DNA of 8,133 nucleotides from assembly GCA_937893945.1 (NCBI GenBank), contig CALCTA010000115.1, forward strand, positions 1 through 8,133, in the 5' to 3' direction. The notes under the pieces were generated by a model, which ran no database searches, was not told the origin of the DNA, and saw only the letters and a program-made list of their open reading frames with translations. Source of the DNA: an uncultured Clostridia bacterium (GTDB lineage Bacteria; Bacillota; Clostridia; Oscillospirales; CAG-272). The position numbers and the translations under genes were made by a program. Shown here piece by piece: positions 1-5,836 of this stretch (positions are counted from its first letter, which is position 1; each line of letters begins with the position of its first letter).

Positions 1-841
1 CATCGTCTTCCTCGCTACCGTCATCTATATCCTCTGAATCAACATCGTTCAGAGCGTCAGAGCCGTTCTCTGTCGAAGCTTCATTTTGGATCTCCTCGCG
101 CATAGGAGATATGACCGTGATATCCTCGGATATCGGCTCGTCCCTGAGCTTGAGCAACGAGGGGTCAAGGAAGCCGAATTCCTCTTCAACTGCGTTAATA
201 TCCTCGACAGTCAAAGGCTCGTCGTTGATCTCGCCCTCAGCGTCATCTTCAGGCTCTTCACAAATCTCTTCTTCGGGCTCTTCTTCAGGCTCTTCTTCAA
301 GTTCCTCTTCGATTTCCTCTTCAAGTTCTTCTTCGGGACCCTCTTCGAGAACGTCATCCTCATACCACGGAAGCTCGTCATCATCTTCCTCGATCTCTTC
401 CTCAGGTTCTTCCTCGATTTCTTCCTCAGGTTCTTCCTCGATCTCTTCTTCGAGTTCTTCCTCTATCTCTTCCTCGAGTTCTTCCTCGAGTTCTTCCTCA
501 AGTTCTTCCTCGATTTTTTCCTCGGGTTCTTCCTCGGGTTCTTCCTCGGGTTCTTCCTCGAGCTCTTCCTCGGATTCGTCGGCTATTTCAACAGCTTCCT
601 CAAGGAACGCCTCGTCGATCTCGTATGTATCCTTCTCCTCTTCCTTGTCCTCTTGCTCTGATGCCATATACTGCATTCTCAGCTTCTGCTTGAGATCCTC
701 CTCGGACATACTGTCAGCATTGGCAGGCTCTATTTCGCCAAGAGCATCGGTGGCAGCTCCGCTCGCGTCCACAGACTGCTTGAGCATAGCCAGCACCTCT
801 GAAATATTCTGTTCAGATGATAGATCTTTACCTTTTGCCAT
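1..841 (-). CDS. Extremely acidic repeat protein, function unknown (C-terminal part beyond left edge)
   Basis: I do not recognise this protein. The minus frame is open from an ATG at 839-841 to the left edge, giving at least 280 residues with no stop. The start follows AGGGAGGT with good spacing, and lies 30 bp after the rlmB stop, so the two are probably co-transcribed. Residues 1-89 are mixed and probably helical (MAKGKDLSSEQNISEVL...), with no signal peptide or membrane segment. Residues 91-193 are two blocks of a Glu-Glu-Glu-X repeat (X is Leu, Ile or Pro), separated by an aromatic linker with Asp-Glu-Leu-Pro-Trp-Tyr at 155-160. Residues 194-280 stay acidic but non-repetitive. The visible part is almost free of Arg and Lys after residue 85. 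The C-terminal part is not visible and could carry the defining domain, so function is open. The serine-rich frame on the opposite strand is a shadow of the Glu codons. Confidence 0.8.
   Translation of the reverse strand, partial: MAKGKDLSSEQNISEVLAMLKQSVDASGAATDALGEIEPANADSMSEEDLKQKLRMQYMASEQEDKEEEKDTYEIDEAFLEEAVEIADESEEELEEEPEEEPEEEPEEKIEEELEEELEEELEEEIEEELEEEIEEEPEEEIEEEPEEEIEEDDDELPWYEDDVLEEGPEEELEEEIEEELEEEPEEEPEEEICEEPEDDAEGEINDEPLTVEDINAVEEEFGFLDPSLLKLRDEPISEDITVISPMREEIQNEASTENGSDALNDVDSEDIDDGSEEDD
263..571 (-). repeat. 12-bp degenerate tandem repeat encoding Glu-Glu-Glu-X
   Basis: About 20 units of a 12-bp pattern (minus strand GAGGAAGAA plus CCC/CCT, CTC/CTT/TTG or ATC/ATA) encode EEEP, EEEL and EEEI. 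Block one covers residues 91-152 (386-571) and block two residues 170-193 (263-334). Between them lies unique sequence containing a Trp. The third-base variation between units (GAA or GAG, differing fourth codons) shows the repeat is old or held by protein selection rather than a very recent slippage product. Adjacent near-identical units, for example three EEEP in a row at 536-559, remain prone to slippage, so copy number may vary between strains. Confidence 0.85.
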
Positions 842-871
842 ACAGTACCTCCCTAAATCTTTTTTAAAAAA

Positions 872-1714
872 TCACGTTCTGTGCTGTCTTGATACCTCAG
901 CGAGAATTACTGCCGCAGCAGTAGATACATTAAAGGAATTTACCTTTCCGTACATAGGAATTGAAGTTATATAGTCGGATCTATCCTTAACTATTTTGGA
1001 AACTCCGTCGCCCTCGCTTCCAAGAACGATAGCACACGGGCAGTTAAAATCAGTTTCATAATACGGTCTGCCGCCTGCCTCAGCCGAGAACACCCATATT
1101 CCTCTTTCTTTAAGCTCCTCAACCGTCGCCGCAATGTTAGTAACCTTTGCGACCGCAAGATGCTCTATTGCTCCGCAGGACGCCTTGCTTACGACCGGCG
1201 TAAGTCCAACGGCTCTGCGCTTGGGGATAATAAGTCCGTGAGCGCCAACACCCTCTGCGCATCTTATTACCGCTCCGAGATTGTGCGGATCGGTAATACC
1301 GTCAGCGATAACTATAAATGGCTTCTCGCCTCTCTCCTCGGCTATTGCTATAATGTCCTCGACAGTACAGTATTCCTTTTCTGCCGCCATAGCGACAACG
1401 CCCTGATGGACCGCAAAATTGGTAAGCTTGTCAAGCTTTGCGCGGTCTGTCTCTACCACGGGAATATGTCTCTCGATAGCCTCTGCCACGAGAACCACGA
1501 TAGATCCCTCGCGCTCACCTTTCTGAACGAGAAGCTTGTCCACCGTTCTTCCCGACTTAAGAAGCTCTCTGACGGCGTTTCTTCCCACTATAAGTCCGTC
1601 GTTCTGCTCCTCGTCTCTGTAGCTGTCGCGGCGAGGCTCATATTTTTTATCCCCACCCTTATTTCTGTTGAAGTCTCTCTGAGGCTTCTTGTTATATTTT
1701 TTATTGTTTTCCAT
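872..1714 (-). CDS. rlmB: 23S rRNA (guanosine-2'-O-)-methyltransferase, RlmB/TrmH (SpoU) family
   Basis: This 280-residue protein is a SAM-dependent SPOUT-fold methyltransferase; RlmB methylates the ribose of G2251 in the 23S rRNA P-loop. Residues 1-38 are a basic, Asn/Lys/Arg-rich and probably disordered tail. Residues 40-115 form the L30e-like substrate-binding domain beginning GLIVGRNAVRELL. The catalytic domain carries motif 1 (DPHNLGAVIR, 142-151, with the family Asn and Arg), motif 2 (LGSEGDGVS, 231-239) and motif 3 (IPMYGKVNSFNVS, 252-264), which together form the SAM-binding knot. The ATG at 1712-1714 is preceded by GAGGA at rather long spacing (about 11 nt). It has its own promoter upstream and is followed by the acidic gene 30 bp downstream with no terminator between. 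The family assignment is sure; RlmB rather than another TrmH-like enzyme is likely from the N-terminal domain and motifs. Confidence 0.93.
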   Translation of the reverse strand: MENNKKYNKKPQRDFNRNKGGDKKYEPRRDSYRDEEQNDGLIVGRNAVRELLKSGRTVDKLLVQKGEREGSIVVLVAEAIERHIPVVETDRAKLDKLTNFAVHQGVVAMAAEKEYCTVEDIIAIAEERGEKPFIVIADGITDPHNLGAVIRCAEGVGAHGLIIPKRRAVGLTPVVSKASCGAIEHLAVAKVTNIAATVEELKERGIWVFSAEAGGRPYYETDFNCPCAIVLGSEGDGVSKIVKDRSDYITSIPMYGKVNSFNVSTAAAVILAEVSRQHRT

Positions 1715-1800
1715 CTTTGCTTTTATCCTCTACACGTAATTACCGTTTTTTCTTTTTTCAAAACGCGCCTACAGGCGTATTCTTACAAATATACATAATA

Positions 1801-1829
1801 ATTATATCATAAAAATACAAATTTGTACA
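1801..1829 (-). promoter_or_regulatory. Predicted SigA-type promoter of rlmB and the acidic gene
   Basis: On the minus strand, TGTACA (1824-1829, 4 of 6 matches to TTGACA) is followed after 17 bp by a perfect TATAAT (1801-1806). Transcription would start near 1794, giving a leader of about 80 nt before rlmB. It lies just downstream of the guaB terminator, so rlmB need not depend on guaB read-through. Confidence 0.6.
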
Positions 1830-1891
1830 TACCTTTTACAAAGGCTTTTCAATTTTTTTGCTTTTTCTTGGCAATATTTTCGCTCCAAATG

Positions 1892-1922
1892 AAAAAAGGC
1901 AGTCGCATAAAGCAACTGCCTT
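1892..1922 (-). terminator. Rho-independent terminator of guaB
   Basis: Read on the minus strand, arms 1912-1922 and 1896-1906 form an 11-bp stem (core GGCAGTTGC with GCGACTGCC, one G-U pair) closed by a 5-nt loop and followed by a run of six T residues (1892-1897). It starts 20 bp after the guaB stop codon. Confidence 0.9.
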
Positions 1923-1941
1923 GATCTCAAAAGTATTTCTA

Positions 1942-3408
1942 TCAACCAAGAGTAGAATAGTTGGGTGCTTCCTTGGTGATATTGATATCGTGAGGATGAG
2001 ACTCCTTAAGTCCCGCGCCCGTAATACGAACGAACTTGCCGTTTGTACGAAGATCCTCGATAGTGGGTGCGCCGCAATAGCCCATACCTGAACGGAGACC
2101 GCCCATAAGCTGATATACTGTATCTGCAAGCGGACCCTTGAAGGGTACTCTACCCTCAACTCCCTCGGGAACGAGCTTCTTGTTGCCCTCCTGGAAGTAT
2201 CTATCCTTAGAGCCGCTCTCCATAGCCGCGATAGAGCCCATGCCGCGATATACCTTGAAGCGTCTGCCCTGATAAAGCTCCTCTGCTCCGGGGCTTTCCT
2301 CGCAGCCTGCGAACATAGAGCCTATCATAACGGTGGAAGCGCCTGCCGCGATAGCCTTAACGATATCGCCGCTGTACTTAAGACCGCCGTCTGCTATAAC
2401 GGGAATGTTATACTTGTCAGCAACCTCTGCCGCATCACAAATAGCGGTTATCTGAGGAACGCCGATACCTGCAACTACACGGGTGGTACAGATAGATCCG
2501 GGACCGATACCTACCTTAATAGCGTCAGCGCCTGCCGAGATAAGCTCGTAAGCAGCCTCGCCTGTAGCTATATTGCCCGCGATGACCTGTGCCTCGGGGA
2601 ATGCGTTCTTGACCTCGAACACCTTGTTGATGATGTTCTGAGAATGGCCGTGAGCCGAGTCGAGAACGAGGAAGTCAACGCCCGCGGCGATGAGCGCGCC
2701 TGCTCTGTCAACACAGTCCCTGGTAGCGCCGATAGCCGCACCGCAGATAAGCCTACCGCGCGCGTCCTTTGCGGAGTTGGGGTACTTGGTAGCCTTCTCT
2801 ATATCCTTGATGGTGATGAGTCCCTTAAGAACGTTATTATCATCAACGAGAGGAAGCTTTTCTATCTTGTGCTGACGGAGGATCTCCTGAGCCTCTGCAA
2901 GAGTAGTTCCCTCGGGAGCGGTAACAAGATTATCCTTAGTCATTACCTCGGATATCTTCATATTGAAATCGGTGAGGAATCGCATATCACGGTTGGTGAT
3001 GATACCAACTACGCGATTGTTGCCATCGCAGATCGGTACGCCCGAGATCTTAAACTTGCGCATAAGATTTTCAGCCTCGTAAACGTAGCTGTCGGGGCCC
3101 AAGAAGATAGGATTGCTGATAACGCCGTTCTCACTTCTCTTAACTCTGTCCACGTTATCTACCTGAGCGTCGATGGACATATTCTTGTGAATAGTTCCGG
3201 CACCGCCCTCACGCGCAATAGCAATTGCGAGATTTGCCTCGGTTACGGTATCCATAGCCGAGCTGAGCACGGGGATGTTAAGCGAAAGCTTGTTGGTAAG
3301 ACGAGTCTTGAGAGAAACGTCCGCAGGAAGAACGTCGCTCTTTGCGGGGATAAGAAGCACGTCGTCAAAGGTAAGACCTTCCTTAATAAATTTTGAACTG
3401 TAATCCAT
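1942..3408 (-). CDS. guaB: Inosine-5'-monophosphate dehydrogenase
   Basis: The enzyme oxidises IMP to XMP with NAD+, the committed step of GTP synthesis, in the cytoplasm. The 488-residue product has the usual bacterial length. Its beginning (FIKEGLTFDDVLLIP) is the standard IMPDH start. Two CBS domains are inserted at about residues 100-210 and usually bind adenine/guanine nucleotides as a regulatory module. The catalytic loop is GIGPGSICTTR with Cys307 as nucleophile, the phosphate-binding segment includes IADGGLKYSGD (338-348), and the flap carries RGMGS (388-392) and the Arg403-Tyr404 pair. The C-terminus (GLKESHPHDINI) is typical. The ATG at 3406-3408 follows GGGAGGG with short spacing. 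It is monocistronic by its own promoter and terminator. All key residues I looked for are present. Confidence 0.97.
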   Translation of the reverse strand: MDYSSKFIKEGLTFDDVLLIPAKSDVLPADVSLKTRLTNKLSLNIPVLSSAMDTVTEANLAIAIAREGGAGTIHKNMSIDAQVDNVDRVKRSENGVISNPIFLGPDSYVYEAENLMRKFKISGVPICDGNNRVVGIITNRDMRFLTDFNMKISEVMTKDNLVTAPEGTTLAEAQEILRQHKIEKLPLVDDNNVLKGLITIKDIEKATKYPNSAKDARGRLICGAAIGATRDCVDRAGALIAAGVDFLVLDSAHGHSQNIINKVFEVKNAFPEAQVIAGNIATGEAAYELISAGADAIKVGIGPGSICTTRVVAGIGVPQITAICDAAEVADKYNIPVIADGGLKYSGDIVKAIAAGASTVMIGSMFAGCEESPGAEELYQGRRFKVYRGMGSIAAMESGSKDRYFQEGNKKLVPEGVEGRVPFKGPLADTVYQLMGGLRSGMGYCGAPTIEDLRTNGKFVRITGAGLKESHPHDINITKEAPNYSTLG

Positions 3409-3446
3409 AAACCCTCCCGATTGCAGAAATATAATATTTAAATAGT

Positions 3447-3475
3447 ATTATACCAAAAACCTCGCTTATTGTCAA
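3447..3475 (-). promoter_or_regulatory. Perfect-consensus SigA-type promoter of guaB
   Basis: The minus strand reads TTGACA (3470-3475), a 17-bp spacer, then TATAAT (3447-3452): both hexamers match consensus exactly. The start point near 3440 gives a leader of only about 32 nt, too short for a purine riboswitch. High basal transcription is expected, with any control acting at initiation or on the enzyme. Confidence 0.9.
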
Positions 3476-3554
3476 GGATTTTCAAGGGAAAATCTTTGGA
3501 ATTTATCACTATTTTTTCTTGCTTTTCAAGGTGTTTTATCCAAAAATTCTCCAA

Positions 3555-3562
3555 AGAGGTGG
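3555..3562 (+). promoter_or_regulatory. Ribosome binding site that fixes the cwlD start
   Basis: AGAGGTGG lies 5 nt before the ATG at 3568-3570. The reading frame is open further upstream to a TTG at 3469, but that codon has no ribosome site, lies inside the guaB promoter -35 region, and would put a 33-residue unrelated extension before the membrane anchor. The downstream ATG is therefore chosen. Confidence 0.85.
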
Positions 3563-3567
3563 ATACG

Positions 3568-4308
3568 ATGAGACCATCATATAAAAAGAGTTCTCGCTTC
3601 TTGGGTGTTATTGCCTTTTTTCTCGCTTTCCTCTGCATATTCGCATCATTCTACTGTCTATCCCAAAGAGCTAACTCAAAGCCTAAGCCAACAATCAGCG
3701 ATGCGGAATTGCCCACGGTTATAATCGACGCGGGGCACGGAGGTGAGGACGGAGGCGCCACGGGCTTTGACGGAAGCCTTGAAAAGCATATCAATCTTCA
3801 GATAGCAGAGAGACTCTGCGAGGCTCTTTCTTCCTCGGGTATCCCTTGTGTTATGACTCGCAAGGAGGATATTCTTCTATACGACAGAACTCAAAGCTAC
3901 GAGGGCAGAAAAAAGGCGCTTGATATGCAGGCGCGCCTCGATATCGCCGCAAAACACGAAAATGCTATATTTGTGAGCATACATCAGAATTCCTATCCCG
4001 TAGAAAAATACAGCGGATTTCAAGTGTATTATTCGCAAAACAACGCCGAATCGGCTATACTTGCGAGAACGCTCGAGAACACCGTGCGCGAGAAGCTCCA
4101 GCCCTCTAACAACCGCGCCTCAAAGAACGCGGGAGACAACATATATCTGCTAAAGCATCTCTCCTGCCCTGCCGTTCTTCTTGAATGCGGATTTATCTCA
4201 AACATGGAGGAATGCAAGGCTCTTTCAAGCGAGGAATATCAAAAAAGGCTTACAGAGGTGCTTTGCGACGCTATCGTGGAATTTATAAATAACAGACAAC
4301 CGGTTTAA
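3568..4308 (+). CDS. cwlD: N-acetylmuramoyl-L-alanine amidase, CwlD type (spore cortex)
   Basis: This 246-residue protein belongs to the zinc amidase_3 family. Residues 11-31 form one hydrophobic N-terminal anchor after a basic start, so the enzyme faces outside the membrane. The zinc and catalytic residues are visible: His57 in DAGHGGEDGG, Glu72 in SLEKHINL, His139 in SIHQN and Glu206 in LLECGFISN. Length, the YLLKH segment (193-197) and the GFISN ending closely match Bacillus CwlD, which with PdaA converts muramic acid to muramic delta-lactam in the spore cortex during sporulation. That function is inferred from family likeness; a vegetative amidase role is possible. It is divergent from guaB. 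I found no convincing SigA, SigE or SigG promoter in the 3476-3554 stretch. No terminator separates it from radA, so read-through is possible. Confidence 0.88.
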   Translation: MRPSYKKSSRFLGVIAFFLAFLCIFASFYCLSQRANSKPKPTISDAELPTVIIDAGHGGEDGGATGFDGSLEKHINLQIAERLCEALSSSGIPCVMTRKEDILLYDRTQSYEGRKKALDMQARLDIAAKHENAIFVSIHQNSYPVEKYSGFQVYYSQNNAESAILARTLENTVREKLQPSNNRASKNAGDNIYLLKHLSCPAVLLECGFISNMEECKALSSEEYQKRLTEVLCDAIVEFINNRQPV

Positions 4309-4322
4309 TTTGTGCTTCCCTC

Positions 4323-4351
4323 TTGATTTTTTCTTCCGCTCGGTGTATAAT
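4323..4351 (+). promoter_or_regulatory. Predicted SigA-type promoter of radA
   Basis: TTGATT (4323-4328, 4 of 6 matches) and a perfect TATAAT (4346-4351) are spaced by 17 bp in the 72-bp gap after cwlD. The predicted leader is about 23 nt, with GGAGGT at 4370-4375, 5 nt before the radA ATG. radA can thus be expressed independently of cwlD. Confidence 0.75.
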
Positions 4352-4380
4352 TATTTCAAGAAAAGTATCGGAGGTAAGCT

Positions 4381-5763
4381 ATGAAGGGACTAAAGACCGT
4401 TTATATATGTGAGAGCTGTCAATATACGAGTGCGAAATGGCTTGGCAAATGCCCTAAGTGTAACGCTTGGAACAGCTTTGTTGAGGACGTGGAGGAAAGC
4501 GCTCCGTCGGTGGCAGCGCAAAAGCGTACCTCTGTCGCTTATGCAGGCGAGAGCCACGCGACCGCTTTCTCCGAGCTTGAAGCTCCTGCTTATATAAGAA
4601 GCGCCACGGGTCTTTCCGAGCTTGATAGAGTACTTGGCGGCGGTCTTGTAGCAGGCTCTGCCGTGCTTATCTCGGGTGAGCCCGGAATAGGAAAATCCAC
4701 GCTTCTTCTCCAGATATGCGACACTCTCGGCAGAGAGAAAAAGGTGCTTTACGTATCGGGAGAGGAATCGGGCAGTCAGATAAAGCTCCGCGCAGAGAGA
4801 CTGAAGGTGCTTGGCGGCAATCTCTACATACTTACCGAAACAAATATTGAAAATATTCTCTCAGAGGCAAAAAAGATAGAGCCTGACGTTATCATCGCAG
4901 ACTCTGTTCAGACTATGTATTCTGATATAATCTCGTCCTCCCCCGGAAGCGTTTCAAACGTCAAGGAGGTAGCCTTGGCTCTTATCGGCAAGGCAAAGAC
5001 AGAGGGCATCTCGGTCATTCTCGTCGGACACGTCAACAAGGAAGGCGGCATCGCAGGCCCTAAGGTGCTTGAGCATATGGTTGACGCGGTGCTTAATTTT
5101 GAGGGCGACAAGCGACAGAGCTACCGTATAATCCGAGCGCAGAAGAACCGCTTCGGCTCTACCAATGAGATCGGCGTTTTTGAGATGACCGATATCGGAC
5201 TTCGACAGGTGGCAAACCCCTCGGAGATGCTGCTTGCTGACCGTCCTACAGATATTTCTGGAAACTGCGCGGTGTGTACTATTGAAGGCTCGCGCCCGAT
5301 AGTAGCCGAGATACAGGCCCTCGTAACCCCCACCGTGTTCCCCGCTCCGCGCCGCACGTCAAACGGCATAGACTACAACCGCACCTGCCTTATCCTCGCA
5401 GTCCTTGAGAAGCGTCTCGGACTTAAATTCTCGGGCAGCGACGTATATCTCAACGTCATCGGCGGTCTTGAAATAGACGAGCCCGCATCCGACCTTGGAA
5501 TAGCGATGGCGCTCATCTCCTCGCTGACCGACAAAAAGATACCCGACTCGCTTATCGCTATAGGCGAGATAGGACTTGCGGGCGAGTGCCGCGGTGTGTC
5601 TCACGTTGAGCAGAGAGTCAGAGAGGCGGCAAGGCTTGGCTTTACCGACGTTCTGCTTCCAACCCACAACGCGCAGAGCTGTCCTTCGGTTGACGGCATC
5701 ACGGTGCATCCCGTCAAGAACATTTACGATATTTTAAAATTTCTTAAAAGTTCGGTAAATTGA
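4381..5763 (+). CDS. radA: DNA repair protein RadA (Sms), branch-migration ATPase
   Basis: RadA is a RecA-like hexameric ATPase that acts with RecA to extend heteroduplex in recombinational repair and, in competent Gram-positives, transformation. The 460-residue length is normal. A four-cysteine zinc motif is at the N-terminus (Cys10, Cys13, Cys24, Cys27; YICESCQY then GKCPKC). The RecA-like core has Walker A GEPGIGKST (99-107) and Walker B VIIADS (170-175). The RadA-specific KNRFG motif is at 255-259. The C-terminal Lon-protease-like domain covers about 340-460, including YLNVIGGLEIDEPASDLGIA; in this family it is a DNA-binding scaffold rather than an active protease. It follows cwlD by 72 bp with its own promoter and ends in a shared terminator with glyS. 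Confidence 0.97.
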   Translation: MKGLKTVYICESCQYTSAKWLGKCPKCNAWNSFVEDVEESAPSVAAQKRTSVAYAGESHATAFSELEAPAYIRSATGLSELDRVLGGGLVAGSAVLISGEPGIGKSTLLLQICDTLGREKKVLYVSGEESGSQIKLRAERLKVLGGNLYILTETNIENILSEAKKIEPDVIIADSVQTMYSDIISSSPGSVSNVKEVALALIGKAKTEGISVILVGHVNKEGGIAGPKVLEHMVDAVLNFEGDKRQSYRIIRAQKNRFGSTNEIGVFEMTDIGLRQVANPSEMLLADRPTDISGNCAVCTIEGSRPIVAEIQALVTPTVFPAPRRTSNGIDYNRTCLILAVLEKRLGLKFSGSDVYLNVIGGLEIDEPASDLGIAMALISSLTDKKIPDSLIAIGEIGLAGECRGVSHVEQRVREAARLGFTDVLLPTHNAQSCPSVDGITVHPVKNIYDILKFLKSSVN

Positions 5764-5779
5764 TAAAATCATCTCATCA

Positions 5780-5818
5780 AAAAGAGCAAGAGCAGAAAAT
5801 TTCTGCTCTTGCTCTTTT
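5780..5818. terminator. Bidirectional terminator between radA and glyS
   Basis: A 39-nt palindrome has 19-nt perfectly complementary arms (5780-5798 and 5800-5818) around one central base; in RNA this becomes a long stem with a small A/T loop. Both flanks supply T-runs (four T at 5815-5818 on plus, five at 5779-5783 on minus). It sits 16 bp after the radA stop and 18 bp after the glyS stop, so it can end both convergent transcripts. Confidence 0.93.
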
Positions 5819-5836
5819 ATCATTTCTCTGTATAAA

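Noticed and set aside
86..661. Phe/Leu-rich plus-strand frame resembling a membrane protein
   Set aside because: It is the exact antisense of the Glu repeat (CTC/TTC codons read as Leu/Phe). The apparent hydrophobicity is an artefact.
111..974. Long serine-rich plus-strand reading frame
   Set aside because: It is the mirror of the Glu-rich minus-strand gene (GAG/GAA repeats read as serine codons) and then runs into the rlmB 3' end. It has no ribosome site, while the minus frame has a strong one.
1766..1777. Small hairpin (5-bp GC-rich stem) in the rlmB leader, possible attenuator
   Set aside because: The stem is only 5 bp with a 2-nt loop and is followed by four T residues interrupted by G. 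Too weak to call.
1834..1846. Inverted repeat CCTTT-TAC-AAAGG just upstream of the rlmB -35
   Set aside because: Five-base arms in AT-rich spacer are expected by chance, and there is no second copy at another promoter.
2644..3396. 250-codon plus-strand frame opposite guaB
   Set aside because: It lies wholly inside the clear guaB coding region, resembles no family I know and has no ribosome site.
3476..3554. Possible SigE/SigG or SigA promoter for cwlD
   Set aside because: ATTTTCA (3478-3484) and TATCACTAT-like sequence do not have the right spacing or enough matches; the TTGTCA at 3469-3474 has no -10 at 17 bp.
3438..3638. Small 66-residue minus-strand frame across the guaB/cwlD spacer
   Set aside because: It overlaps the guaB promoter and the cwlD start, has no convincing ribosome site and looks like chance.
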